From Prolixibacteraceae bacterium UBA6029 (lineage in GTDB: Bacteria; Bacteroidota; Bacteroidia; Bacteroidales; Prolixibacteraceae): 50,920 nt of DNA. The notes under the pieces are model-generated. The model searched no databases, was not told the origin of the DNA, and was given only the letters and a program-made list of their open reading frames with translations. The first letter of the stretch is position 1. Each line of letters opens with the position of its first letter. Where the stretch lies: positions 1 through 50,920 of the forward strand of contig DIZL01000033.1 of assembly GCA_002429385.1 (NCBI GenBank), given 5' to 3'. The translations under genes and the position numbers were made by a program. This document shows positions 15,582 through 24,880 of the stretch, piece after piece.

Positions 15582-18076
15582 TTCAACGGGATTTCGAACC
15601 AGAAGGTAGATCCTTTGCCCACTTCGGATTCAACCCCGATGGTGCCATCCAGCAATTCAACCAGTCCTTTTGCAATGGAAAGACCTAATCCAACGCCACC
15701 GTATTTCCGTGAAAGAGTCTCTTCTTCCTGCCTGAAACGTTCGAATATGGCGGTATGTTTATCGGTAGGGATGCCTTTGCCGGTGTCCTTCACAAAGAAC
15801 CTGATTTGTTGTTTCTGCACCATATACCCAAAATAGATATGGCCTTCAGTGGTAAACTTTGCAGCATTTTTCAGTAAGAGATTAAGAATATGCCGGATCT
15901 TGCCCTGATCGCTTATAATATTGCTTAGATGGTCGGGAAGCGCCTTTATCAGTTCGACTTTTAGATGAGACTTGTCTGATATAATCCGGTCGTTCATGAA
16001 TCCGTGCAACAGTTCATCAAGCTGACCATTCAGATTAAAGGTTCTTATTCTTTTCTTCAATTGATGGCTGTCAAGTTTGGAGATATCCATAATGCTTGTA
16101 ATGACTTCAAGCAGACTGAGTCCACTGTCATTGATTACGCTGATATATTCGTGACGTTCTTCTATGGATAGCGAATCATCGTTAAGCAAATCAGAAAAAC
16201 CCAGAATGCCATTCATCGGGGTACGAAGTTCATGAGATAAATTTGAAAGGAAGGCGTTTTTCAGGCGATCGCTTTCTTCAGCTTTATCTTTGGCGGCTAT
16301 CAATTCAGTCTCAAACTTTTTCCGTTCAGAGATATCCCTTGTGATGGATAGAATATGCGGGATATTATTAATCATGATTATTCTTGCCGACATTAAGGCT
16401 GTTCTCAATGTACCATCTTTAGCCCTGAAAACCGATTCAAGATTTTCAACCCTTCCTTCATTTTTCAACCCATCAGTCAATTTCTTCCGGTCTTCAGGAA
16501 TGACCCAGATGTTCAGATCCAGAGAGGAACGACCAATTACTTCTTCTTTGGTGTAACCCATTAATTCTTTGAATCCCTCGTTAATATCCACAAAAATGCC
16601 ATCCATGGTATTGATATTCACCGAATCGGGACTTGTATGAAAGGCCAGTTTATACTTATCTTCATTCTCTTTCAACTGGTTCTCGGTGGCGATCCTTACA
16701 ATGGTAGCGCCCAGATTGAAGGCAATTGATTCTAAAGTAATTTTGGTTTCAGCCGGAGTTTCGTCGTAGTGGTGGGAGGCCAGGTTAAAGCAGGCAATCG
16801 CCTTGCCGTTGTGAATGATCGGGATAATTGAAATTGAATGCAGTCCTTCCTGAATAATGGCCGGAACATTGAGCTCCTGGATCGAAGGAAAAGATCTGAA
16901 AACAGAATTGCCACGATTAACGAGGATTGCATTTGCCGAATCGGTTTCGAAATATGTATTCTGACCAATATATTGTTCAGACAGCCCACAATGGGCTGCA
17001 AGATCAAAGTTGCCGGTCAGATGATCGGCCAGATATATACCGCCGGAATCAATACCATCAAGCTGGTTAACCATTTCAAGTAACCGACTCATCGCGAGGT
17101 TCAGGTCAACGGTCTGGCCCAGCATAATACTAATGTCGTGCTGAATCCTGAGGTTATTTTCAGCTTTCTTTTGATTGGTCAAATTTCTGAAAACCCCTTG
17201 CATGATCTGTTTCCCCTCAATCCGTATGGTGCTTGCCAGAATTTCGACCGGAATCTCGGAGCCATCAGAACGAACAATGAAATTCTTTACAAGGGGAATC
17301 TCCCCTGTTTCCCTTCCACCTTCTGCATGGCTTCGAAATGTATCTTTCGTATGTTGTTCAATTCGATTAGGGTGTAATAACAGATGATGCATTCCGATGA
17401 TTTCGGCAACAGGCTTCTCTACTAATTTTGAAGCGGCATAATTCGCATCAAGAATGATTCCCGTTTCGGTATCTGCCAGAAAGATGGCGTCGGGAGCGCT
17501 TTCAAACAGGTTCTTATACTGCGCTTCACTCTCAAGGATTGTTTGCCGGGCTTCAATCTGATGGAGTTTTTCTGATCCAATGCTGACCAAAACATCAACC
17601 ATGCTTTTAATCACTTCAAGATAATCATCAAGCTGCTTCTGATTCCAGATTGGGACTTTCCGAATGGCTTCCAAATAGGCATCTTCCTCAAAACCATAAG
17701 TTGCAGACTGTCTTCGGAAATATTCGTAATCAGGTTTCTCCAGAAAGATCTGACCCGCAAAAATATTACCCAGATGTTTGCCATCAATAGTGATAGGCGC
17801 CGCACAGTCTATCATACCGTGTGGGCACCGGTAAATAATCATGGGATTTGCTTCATGAAGATGTTCTGAAATATACTGATCGCTGAGCTTACATTCCTTT
17901 TCAGACTGTGGATTTATCCGGTGAAACCTTACACATACCTCCTGCCAGGCAGTAGCAGTCAAAATGTTCCCCTGCCTGTCGGTAATTGAAGAAGGGAATG
18001 GGAAAAGTTTATTCAACCGATCGAGCAAGGTTTGAAACAATCCTATATCAATCAAATCCTGAAGTTTATAATCCAC
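15578..18076 (-). CDS. PocR-PAS-GAF-PAS sensor histidine kinase
   Basis: 832 residues, GTG start, no membrane segment, so probably cytoplasmic. Order: PocR sensory domain (about 5-170) with Cys-containing phrases RCPHGMIDCAAPI; PAS (about 185-310, LFESAPDAIFLAD); GAF (about 315-460); PAS (about 470-590, ending ITRDISERKK); HisKA with NLSHELRTP, phospho-acceptor His615; HATPase ending GGVGLGLSIAKGLVELLDG. There is no receiver domain, so it needs a separate partner; none is adjacent, and the closest receiver is the membrane-anchored one at 22552. PocR domains in other proteins sense small organic ligands, but the ligand here is unknown. It converges on the adenine deaminase gene with a 4-bp overlap. 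Confidence 0.88.
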   Translation of the reverse strand: MDYKLQDLIDIGLFQTLLDRLNKLFPFPSSITDRQGNILTATAWQEVCVRFHRINPQSEKECKLSDQYISEHLHEANPMIIYRCPHGMIDCAAPITIDGKHLGNIFAGQIFLEKPDYEYFRRQSATYGFEEDAYLEAIRKVPIWNQKQLDDYLEVIKSMVDVLVSIGSEKLHQIEARQTILESEAQYKNLFESAPDAIFLADTETGIILDANYAASKLVEKPVAEIIGMHHLLLHPNRIEQHTKDTFRSHAEGGRETGEIPLVKNFIVRSDGSEIPVEILASTIRIEGKQIMQGVFRNLTNQKKAENNLRIQHDISIMLGQTVDLNLAMSRLLEMVNQLDGIDSGGIYLADHLTGNFDLAAHCGLSEQYIGQNTYFETDSANAILVNRGNSVFRSFPSIQELNVPAIIQEGLHSISIIPIIHNGKAIACFNLASHHYDETPAETKITLESIAFNLGATIVRIATENQLKENEDKYKLAFHTSPDSVNINTMDGIFVDINEGFKELMGYTKEEVIGRSSLDLNIWVIPEDRKKLTDGLKNEGRVENLESVFRAKDGTLRTALMSARIIMINNIPHILSITRDISERKKFETELIAAKDKAEESDRLKNAFLSNLSHELRTPMNGILGFSDLLNDDSLSIEERHEYISVINDSGLSLLEVITSIMDISKLDSHQLKKRIRTFNLNGQLDELLHGFMNDRIISDKSHLKVELIKALPDHLSNIISDQGKIRHILNLLLKNAAKFTTEGHIYFGYMVQKQQIRFFVKDTGKGIPTDKHTAIFERFRQEEETLSRKYGGVGLGLSIAKGLVELLDGTIGVESEVGKGSTFWFEIPLN

Positions 18077-18320
18077 AGTGAAATAGGTTTTTTGGTTTGC
18101 TAAATATCAGTATTATTTCTGAGAAAAAAACATGCTTAAAAGTAACATTAACTTTTAATTATTATTATAAAGATACTGAACTTTCGGCAAACACTTGATA
18201 ATTATCGGTCAGTGCAGATCTTGTCCATTAAATTAAAAGTATCGAAGCAGAAACCCAATTGATTTTATATCTTTATAGCACCTAATTTCATAACCAGTTT
18301 AGACGAAAAACCTGCATGTA
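18077..18320. other. divergent intergenic region, histidine kinase / oxidoreductase cluster
   Basis: AT-rich, no gene or hairpin seen. It should contain the divergent promoters for the kinase (minus) and the oxidoreductase group (plus). Confidence 0.35.
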
Positions 18321-18866
18321 ATGACAGAATTTAATCGACGCGACTTTATCAAATCAGCCGGTCTGGCCTTTGGAAGTGTCCTGCTTTTTCCTTCCTGCCT
18401 GAAGCAAACAAGCGCTTATCGTTTTTTTACACCCGGGGAGGCTAAATGCATCATCGCCTTTTGTGAGCAGATTATTCCAAAAGAAGAATCACCCGGCGCC
18501 ACCGATGCCGGAGTTATCTATTACATCGACAGGCAGCTTTCCACAATATTTGTTTACGATCAGGAAACTTACAGGAATGGTATAAAGAATCTCCAGGCCT
18601 ACTGTACAAAAATGTCAGGCAAGTCCTTTGAATCACTTGTTCCCCCGGAACAAGTGAAGATCATGAAGATGATGGAATCCAATCAAATCAGCGGAACCGA
18701 ATGGCCTCAGGGAAAACCCTCTGAGTTTTTCAATCTCATACTGTCTCATACCATGCAGGGATTCTACGGATCGCCCATCCATGGAGGGAACAAAAATTAC
18801 ATGAGCTTTGATATGCTGCGAATTGACTACCCCCTGGTGATCGGACAGAACCGTTACCGTTCCTGA
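18321..18866 (+). CDS. gluconate 2-dehydrogenase subunit 3-like Tat protein
   Basis: 181 residues. The Tat leader NRRDFIKSAG with a following hydrophobic stretch ends near a possible lipid-attachment site (LLFPSC). The mature part FFTPGEAKCIIAFCEQIIPK with later Asp-rich helix is typical of the gluconate 2-dehydrogenase subunit 3 family, which escorts the FAD-containing GMC subunit out of the cytoplasm. A GMC oxidoreductase lies two genes downstream, which supports the call. Spacing to the next gene is 37 bp. Confidence 0.8.
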   Translation: MTEFNRRDFIKSAGLAFGSVLLFPSCLKQTSAYRFFTPGEAKCIIAFCEQIIPKEESPGATDAGVIYYIDRQLSTIFVYDQETYRNGIKNLQAYCTKMSGKSFESLVPPEQVKIMKMMESNQISGTEWPQGKPSEFFNLILSHTMQGFYGSPIHGGNKNYMSFDMLRIDYPLVIGQNRYRS

Positions 18867-18903
18867 ATAATCAATGATATTATCAACCTGATTCCAATCT
18901 GAT

Positions 18904-19191
18904 ATGAAAACAAAAAAATTGATCATCCTAAGCATTTTCACGCTTATTGCAATGTTGGTTTTTTCTTCATGTGCCGAGGTACAGCAGATTGACCCCTGCA
19001 AGACCGGACACACCTTTGGTTTTTTTGGTGGATTGTGGCATGGCATTATTGCACCGGCATCGTTTGTAGGAAGCCTGTTTAACGATCACATTGCAGTCTG
19101 GGCTGTCAATAATAACGGAGGCTGGTATTCGTTCGGTTTTCTGCTTGGTGTTGGAAGCCTGGGATTTGGTGGGCACAAGGCCTCCAGATAG
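18904..19191 (+). CDS. small lipoprotein with GFFGGLWHG motif
   Basis: 95 residues. Signal peptide and lipobox VFSSC, then a short mature protein rich in Gly, Phe and Trp: GFFGGLWHGIIAP, a hydrophobic SFVGSLF segment and GGWYSFGFLLGVG. I have seen similar small proteins in many bacterial genomes, without a known role. It lies between the subunit 3-like gene and the GMC gene (gaps 37 and 46 bp), so it is probably part of the same transcript. Confidence 0.75.
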   Translation: MKTKKLIILSIFTLIAMLVFSSCAEVQQIDPCKTGHTFGFFGGLWHGIIAPASFVGSLFNDHIAVWAVNNNGGWYSFGFLLGVGSLGFGGHKASR

Positions 19192-19237
19192 TTTTTTTAC
19201 TATTTACTTTTTTCTCTTTACTCTTTAACCTGTCTTC

Positions 19238-20893
19238 ATGACCAATAAACATGTAAATGCAATTGTGGTTGGCGCTGGCGCCGGTGGCGGAATTGTAGCC
19301 AAAGAACTGGCCACAGGGGGATTTTCGGTTGTTCTTTTCGAACGCGGCGAATGGCCCATTTATGATGAGCATGCGAACGATGAACTGATTTCACAGCGAA
19401 CTTCGGTGCTTGGTTCACCCTTTGGCCCCGATCATATTAAAAACCCCAGGGTGGTAACCTATAAAGGACAAAGCAAGCAGATTGTAACGCCGATCAGGGG
19501 TGACTACAGCAACAATGCAGCCTGTGTAGGTTCAGGAACGGTAAGCTACGGCGCAATGGCCTGGCGCTTTATGGAGGAAGACTTCAAACTTAAAACTGTG
19601 TATGGACCCGTTGAAGGATCAACATTGGATGACTGGCCAATTAGCTATTCAGAACTGGAGCCGTATTATGAAAAAGCCGAATGGGAAATAGGAGTCTCGG
19701 GTGACGATACCCAAAATCCCTTTGCCCCTCCACGGAAGAAAAAACAGCCCATGCCTCCCTTCGAATACAACCAGGAAGCCAAAGTATTGTATGAGGCATC
19801 CAAGCGACTGGGACTGCATCCATTCCCGATACCCATGCTTCGGAATTCGCTACCCTATAACGACCGTGCTGCCTGTATCAGGAACCGAACCTGCTGTGGG
19901 TTTGCCTGTCCGGTTAATGCCAAAAACGGGTCTCAAAATACGGTTATTCCGGTAGCCATAAAGTCAGGCAACTGTGATTTGAGAACCGGTAGCAAAGTGG
20001 TTGAAATAATGGTTAATGATCAGGGTAAAGCCACCGGGGTCAAATATTTTGATCAGAATGATAAGCCCCAGATACAAACTGCCGATGTGGTGGTGGTTTC
20101 AGGGGCAGCCATCGAAACGGCACGTTTGCTGTTAAACTCCAAATCGAAGCTTTTCCCCAACGGAGCAGGAAATAATTACGACTGGGTTGGCCGCAATTTA
20201 ATGGGTCATGCCTATACCGGAGCCTACGGTTTATTCGATTATGACATTCTTGATTTCTCAGGTCCTGGCGCCACGATGGCCTTATGTGATTATAACCATC
20301 ATAATCCGGGCATTATTGGAGGTGGTTTGCTGGCCAATGAATTTAACCGGCTGCCCTATTACTACGCTAACGTACGTCCTCCGGGTTCAGCCCGCTGGGG
20401 AAAAGAACACAAGGAATTCCAGCGTAACATGTTCCATCGTACGGCCCAGGTTGTAGGACCAATCCAGGAAATGCCCATGTTCGATTCCAGGGTGACCATC
20501 GACCCGGAAGTTAAAGACTTCTGGGGCATACCGGTTGCTTCTCTTTCCGGTGAGCGTCATCGGTTGGATCACGAACATTGTAAGTTTCTATCATCCAAGG
20601 CAGAAGCAATTTTAAAGGAAGCAGGAGCTTATCAAACCTGGCAAAGTATTGGCGGTCAGGGAGGCCCCAGTGGAGGACAACATCAAAACGGAACTGCCCG
20701 GATGGGGAACGATAAAAAAACTTCAGTAGTCAACAAATACGGACAGGTGCATGAGATTGACAATCTGTTTATCGCTGATGGCAGTGTCATGCTTAATGGT
20801 GGAGGTTTTAACCCTGCACTCACTATCATGGCTCTTGGATTTTGGATTGGCGGACATCTTGCCGGGAACTTTTCGGGGACGAAGTTCAGGTAA
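19238..20893 (+). CDS. GMC-family FAD oxidoreductase (gluconate dehydrogenase-like large subunit)
   Basis: 551 residues. The Rossmann FAD motif AIVVGAGAGGGIVAKELATG is at residues 8-27, followed by GSGTVSYGAMAWRF; the C-terminal QHQNGTARMG carries the active-site-type His, and FNPALTIMALGFWIGGHLAG closes the FAD site. A Cys-rich segment TCCGFACPVNAKNG occurs mid-protein, as in membrane-bound sugar and sugar-alcohol dehydrogenases. It has no signal of its own, so export probably rides on the Tat leader of the subunit 3-like protein. Likely oxidises a sugar, sugar acid or alcohol in the periplasm; the substrate is not predictable. Confidence 0.85.
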   Translation: MTNKHVNAIVVGAGAGGGIVAKELATGGFSVVLFERGEWPIYDEHANDELISQRTSVLGSPFGPDHIKNPRVVTYKGQSKQIVTPIRGDYSNNAACVGSGTVSYGAMAWRFMEEDFKLKTVYGPVEGSTLDDWPISYSELEPYYEKAEWEIGVSGDDTQNPFAPPRKKKQPMPPFEYNQEAKVLYEASKRLGLHPFPIPMLRNSLPYNDRAACIRNRTCCGFACPVNAKNGSQNTVIPVAIKSGNCDLRTGSKVVEIMVNDQGKATGVKYFDQNDKPQIQTADVVVVSGAAIETARLLLNSKSKLFPNGAGNNYDWVGRNLMGHAYTGAYGLFDYDILDFSGPGATMALCDYNHHNPGIIGGGLLANEFNRLPYYYANVRPPGSARWGKEHKEFQRNMFHRTAQVVGPIQEMPMFDSRVTIDPEVKDFWGIPVASLSGERHRLDHEHCKFLSSKAEAILKEAGAYQTWQSIGGQGGPSGGQHQNGTARMGNDKKTSVVNKYGQVHEIDNLFIADGSVMLNGGGFNPALTIMALGFWIGGHLAGNFSGTKFR

Positions 20894-21032
20894 AGATTGT
20901 CATTGATTGTCATTGGTTTCACGTCAATTATTGTTTGAATTACTATACATACTATGAATGACTTAATGACTATAAATGACTATAATTTAACTTAGCTATT
21001 AAACAACAGTTTTGAAATTTGAACCTAATGTT

Positions 21033-22118
21033 ATGAACCTGAAAAAAACCATCCTCATACTATTGATCTGTTTCTTTGGATTTATCCTTTTATTTGGAAG
21101 TTACGCCCAATGGAATTCAGCCAATCCGGATAAGACCTGTGCCAGTTGTCACGAGATCAGCCCTTCGGTGAACGAATGGCATAATTCGGCACACCGGAAT
21201 GTACGTTGTACCGAATGTCACGGAACCGCGATGAGCAATGGGATCCACAGCCTGAAAGAAAAAGCGGGTATGTTGTTTACTCATCTGGGCGAAAAGAAGG
21301 AACATGAAGAAATCAGGATGACTGAAAAGCAGGTACTCGATCTTTCGGATAAATGTGCAAAGTGTCATCAGTCTGAATATGCCAAATGGCTTTCAGGAGG
21401 CCATTCAGCCAATTACGCCGATATTTTCATGAACGGGAAACACAACCTTGACGAGAAACCTTACTGGGCTTGTTTACGATGCCATGGGATGTTTTATGAA
21501 GGGAATATCGGCACTCTAATGGAGAAACCACAAAAGGCTGATGGGGTTTGGAAGCTAAACGACATGAAAATAGCTGTAAATCCTACGATCCCCTGTCTGT
21601 CCTGTCATCAGATCCATGCCGAAAATGAAGTACTTGGAACAATTGGCAGGCACGATATTCCCAATGAAATTTCGTATGAAAGACAAAAGCGAAATCCATC
21701 CATCAGCTGGTATATAAGGGCAGACAATCGCCACATCAGGGCCGATAAACTATTGAAAATTCCGATGGTGGACCAGGGCCATCCAATTAAGGTATCCGGT
21801 GATGCGGGTAGCAAGCTATGTCTGCAGTGTCATTCGCCAAACTTCAATCATCAGGCAGGATCACAGGATGATCGAACTCCAACAGGGGTTCATGAAGGAA
21901 TCTCGTGCATGGCTTGCCATTCGCCTCATTCCAACGATTCGAGAAGTTCATGTAAAAACTGTCATCCGGCCATCTCGAACTGTAAGATTGATGTAACAAC
22001 TATGAATACAACCTACCTGGATATTCATAGCCCGAACAACGTTCATTCAATAAGCTGTGGCAGCTGTCATACGGACGTAAAAGCAATAAGAGCACGTGTA
22101 GTCAAAAAAGAAATATAG
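21033..22118 (+). CDS. nine-haem c-type cytochrome (NapC/NirT-like N-terminus)
   Basis: 361 residues from ATG 21033 (a TTG 21 bp upstream is less likely). One N-terminal membrane anchor (residues 4-24) is followed by nine CxxCH haem sites: CASCH, CTECH, CAKCH, CLRCH, CLSCH, CLQCH, CMACH, CKNCH and CGSCH. The spacing EWHNSAH between the first two resembles the NapC/NrfH quinol-dehydrogenase family; the rest is longer than those tetrahaem proteins. It lies 139 bp after the GMC gene on the same strand, consistent with taking electrons from periplasmic oxidation or linking the quinone pool to another carrier. Confidence 0.88.
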   Translation: MNLKKTILILLICFFGFILLFGSYAQWNSANPDKTCASCHEISPSVNEWHNSAHRNVRCTECHGTAMSNGIHSLKEKAGMLFTHLGEKKEHEEIRMTEKQVLDLSDKCAKCHQSEYAKWLSGGHSANYADIFMNGKHNLDEKPYWACLRCHGMFYEGNIGTLMEKPQKADGVWKLNDMKIAVNPTIPCLSCHQIHAENEVLGTIGRHDIPNEISYERQKRNPSISWYIRADNRHIRADKLLKIPMVDQGHPIKVSGDAGSKLCLQCHSPNFNHQAGSQDDRTPTGVHEGISCMACHSPHSNDSRSSCKNCHPAISNCKIDVTTMNTTYLDIHSPNNVHSISCGSCHTDVKAIRARVVKKEI

Positions 22119-22551
22119 TGCGTGAATTGACATCATCCTTATCAGCTGATTTTAACCATTCGCTTTCGGCTATTCATATAGGCGACTATTCCAAAAACAA
22201 AATTGGGTTTGCCAATGTTATAGATTAAAAATGTTTTTTTTTGTTTATTGAATACTTTTAAATATTAAATTTGTTGTTCACAAAGAATGAGACAATGAAT
22301 AAAAGACATAAAGAAATCTGATTTTTATAATTCTAAAATTACAGGCATTTCCACACGAAAAATAAAAAACAAACGTTCAAAATACAGAACACTCGATTAT
22401 ATCAGTTTTTTTTTCTAATTTTGATTACTTTGTAAACCTGTAAAAATTAAACATTAGGTAAACTTTCCCAAAGTTTATTTATAAATAGATAAACTTTGGG
22501 AAAGTTCGTCATAACTGAAAATAATATTGGAAAAAATCATATATTTACAAT
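22119..22551. other. intergenic region with long inverted repeat before the receiver gene
   Basis: AT-rich, no gene seen. It holds a perfect 17-bp inverted repeat at 22461-22506. Confidence 0.5.
22461..22506. promoter_or_regulatory. perfect 17-bp inverted repeat upstream of the membrane-anchored receiver gene
   Basis: aactttcccaaagttta (22461-22477) is the exact reverse complement of 22490-22506, with a 12-base AT-only loop. Each arm is itself a dyad (aacttt-ccc-aaagtt), so the site reads as two palindromes in mirror. It ends 45 bp before the start codon and is not followed by a T run, which favours an operator over a terminator. The right arm continues with gttcgtcat, a word also found at the start of the repeat at 14405. 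Confidence 0.5.
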
Positions 22552-23052
22552 ATGCAAAACACCAAGAACCCCCTGATCTTTGTCGTTGAAGACAATCAGA
22601 TGTATAACAAACTGGTAATTAGTTATCTTAAAACGAATAAGTTAACAAATGTTGAATCCTATTTGACAGGTGAAGATGCACTGAAAAATATGGACAAAAA
22701 TCCGGATATTGTAATTCAGGATTATCTTCTTGAAGGGATGACTGGGATTGAAGTACTTATTAAGGCTAAAAAGACAAACCCTGACGTAGAGTTTATTTTT
22801 CTATCGGGTCAGGATAGTATCGACATTGCCATTAACAGCATGAAATACGGTGCATACGACTACATTGTAAAAGACCAGATGGCTCTGCAGAAATTGGTCA
22901 ACAAGATTCAAAAAATCAATTCGGTAACTGAACTGGTTAAATCAAACAAACGATACAAAGTGGGTGTTATCCTGTTTTTTATTGGTTTGGGAGTGCTCAT
23001 TATTGTAACACTTTTCATAGCAATCAAGTATCCGCAAATCTTCGGCTTTTAA
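22552..23052 (+). CDS. response-regulator receiver domain with C-terminal membrane anchor
   Basis: 166 residues. A complete receiver: acidic pair Glu13-Asp14, phospho-acceptor Asp57 (DIVIQDYLL), Ser85, and Lys107 (IVKDQ). Instead of a DNA-binding domain, the protein has a short basic linker (SNKRYK) and one strongly hydrophobic segment at about 137-157, ending in a short tail. It should therefore sit on the inner face of the membrane with the receiver in the cytoplasm. Stand-alone gene, no adjacent kinase; the PocR kinase at 15578 is the only kinase in the window. It may act by protein contact. A bidirectional terminator follows. Confidence 0.85.
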   Translation: MQNTKNPLIFVVEDNQMYNKLVISYLKTNKLTNVESYLTGEDALKNMDKNPDIVIQDYLLEGMTGIEVLIKAKKTNPDVEFIFLSGQDSIDIAINSMKYGAYDYIVKDQMALQKLVNKIQKINSVTELVKSNKRYKVGVILFFIGLGVLIIVTLFIAIKYPQIFGF

Positions 23053-23068
23053 ATTTGTTCCCCATTAT

Positions 23069-23109
23069 ACTAAAAAACCCGGTACAGCTGTCTGTCCGGG
23101 TTTTTTAGT
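23069..23109. terminator. bidirectional intrinsic terminator
   Basis: actaaaaaacccgg and ccgggttttttagt form a perfect 14-bp stem around a 13-base loop. The A and T tracts make it work in both directions, serving the receiver gene (plus) and ctpA (minus). Confidence 0.9.
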
Positions 23110-23137
23110 ATCAATAATTACATCAGCAAAAGTATAT

Positions 23138-24850
23138 TTATTCAACAGAGACTGAATTGTCAGCTTTTATAATCCGGCCCGAATTAAAGATGGCCGCATA
23201 TCCATCCGGCTTGTGTAACACCTCTAAAGCCTTTGTGATATCCAAATCGTCGCGCAAGGCTGCTTTTATTGCCCCTTTCTGGTAATAATAACGTGAAACA
23301 ATCTCATCGGCCAGTAATTCGGAAATTTCTTTTTTGAAGTGTTCTGCATCCTGATCAAAATTGTGACCCAGTGTGACTTTCATCTTTTCAAATTCTTCCT
23401 TTGAAATGTCATAATATTTTTCCTTTTTGGCCACAGATATTAATTTATCCAATTCTCCTTCTGTTTTCGATTCGTATTTGAAATCCTGATTCTTTACAAA
23501 TTGAATGAAATCAGTATAAATTTCAGGAGTGATTGTAAAAACTTCAGGGGAAGCAATTTTTTCAGTCTTACTGTTGAAGTAAGTTGCATAATCGAAAACT
23601 AACGATTGAGTGACCAGATTCATCGCCAGATTACTTAAAGTCTCGTCTGCAACTGCAAGGTCGGGTGCAACACCCCCACCATCAAAAACTACACGTCCCT
23701 TTTTCGTTTTGAATTTGGAGATTAACGAATCAGGTACAATTCCTACGCTGCCATCTTCATTTCGATGCGAATAATCAAGAGCCTGAATGCAACGGCCACT
23801 TGGAATGTAATATTTTGCTGTTGTAATTTTCAGTTTTGCATTATAGCTTAAGTCGCGGGTGGTCTGTACCAAACCTTTTCCAAAGGTACGCGTGCCAATA
23901 ATCATTCCGCGATCCAGATCCTGAATGGCTCCCGCAACAATCTCAGAAGCTGATGCCGATCCTCGGTTGACCAGAACAGCTATGGGCATTACCGTATCAA
24001 TCGGGCTTTCCGTCGCGTTATATACTTTATCCCATTGTTTCACTTTCCCTCGTGTGCTGACAATCTCCTGACCTTTAGGAACAAACAGATTGGCTATCCG
24101 TACTGCCTCAACCAATAATCCTCCCGGATTCGACCGAAGATCCAGTACCAACTTTTTGGCTCCTTGCTTTTCTTTCAGCTCAATCAACGCCATTTTGACG
24201 TGCTCGGTACAATCAGCAGTAAAGTTGGTTAACCGGATATAACCGGTTTCCTTGTCAAGCATTCCATAATAGGGAACCGGGTCGATCTGTATCTTCTCAC
24301 GAATGATCTCGATATCCATAGGCTTCTTCTGACCGTATCGTTGTATTTTTACTACGATTGGTTTGTTGGCTGGTCCTTTCAAAAGGGCGCTTACATCAGC
24401 CGTAGAAAGCTTTTCGGTTGATTTCCCGGCAACTTCCAGTAAAATATCACCAGCCTTCAGTCCGCTCTTTTGAGCCGGAAATCCTTCATATGGTTCAGCA
24501 ATTACAATCTTTCCCTTTTGTTTACTGATCAGGGCCCCAATTCCCGCATACTCGCCTGTAGTCATGAACCTGAAATCTTCCACATCATCTTCCGGGATGA
24601 AGTTCGTATAAGGGTCGAGCGATTCGAGCATTTTATCGATACTTGTTTTTACCAGTTTAGTCGGATCAACATCATCCACATAAAACAGGTTCAACTCCCT
24701 GAAGAGTGTGTAATAAATATCAAGGTTCTTTGCTATCTGAAAATTCTTGTCGTCTTGTTTAAAGCTATAAATACTTATAACAAACACACATATCCCAATC
24801 CCGATAGCCATCGGGACAATCCCTGCCTTTTTTGTTTTTGAAAACTTCAT
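23138..24850 (-). CDS. carboxy-terminal processing protease (S41, CtpA/Prc type)
   Basis: 570 residues. N-terminal signal-anchor (about 11-29), PDZ domain (about 90-175), then the S41 protease core with NRGSASASEIVAG (nucleophile Ser within 298-302) and TFGKGLVQ (catalytic-type Lys325). A helical C-terminal extension of about 170 residues follows, common in Bacteroidota members. It trims or degrades periplasmic proteins from the C-terminus. The anchor region contains P-M-A-I-G (13-17), encoded by the TCCCG-type palindrome at 24799-24816. Confidence 0.92.
   Translation of the reverse strand: MKFSKTKKAGIVPMAIGIGICVFVISIYSFKQDDKNFQIAKNLDIYYTLFRELNLFYVDDVDPTKLVKTSIDKMLESLDPYTNFIPEDDVEDFRFMTTGEYAGIGALISKQKGKIVIAEPYEGFPAQKSGLKAGDILLEVAGKSTEKLSTADVSALLKGPANKPIVVKIQRYGQKKPMDIEIIREKIQIDPVPYYGMLDKETGYIRLTNFTADCTEHVKMALIELKEKQGAKKLVLDLRSNPGGLLVEAVRIANLFVPKGQEIVSTRGKVKQWDKVYNATESPIDTVMPIAVLVNRGSASASEIVAGAIQDLDRGMIIGTRTFGKGLVQTTRDLSYNAKLKITTAKYYIPSGRCIQALDYSHRNEDGSVGIVPDSLISKFKTKKGRVVFDGGGVAPDLAVADETLSNLAMNLVTQSLVFDYATYFNSKTEKIASPEVFTITPEIYTDFIQFVKNQDFKYESKTEGELDKLISVAKKEKYYDISKEEFEKMKVTLGHNFDQDAEHFKKEISELLADEIVSRYYYQKGAIKAALRDDLDITKALEVLHKPDGYAAIFNSGRIIKADNSVSVE
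24799..24816. repeat. TCCCG palindrome inside ctpA
   Basis: tcccgatagccatcggga, one base from the perfect 18-bp palindrome. In the minus-strand frame of ctpA it gives P-M-A-I-G within the membrane anchor. Confidence 0.75.
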
Positions 24851-24880
24851 CTCTAACGTATTGTTAATTTATATTTTCTG

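Noticed and set aside
15578..18076. Hybrid kinase with a receiver domain
   Set aside because: The protein ends directly after the ATPase domain; no receiver motifs are present.
22461..22506. Terminator of the cytochrome gene
   Set aside because: No T run follows the stem and it lies 343 bp after the stop codon, close to the next gene.
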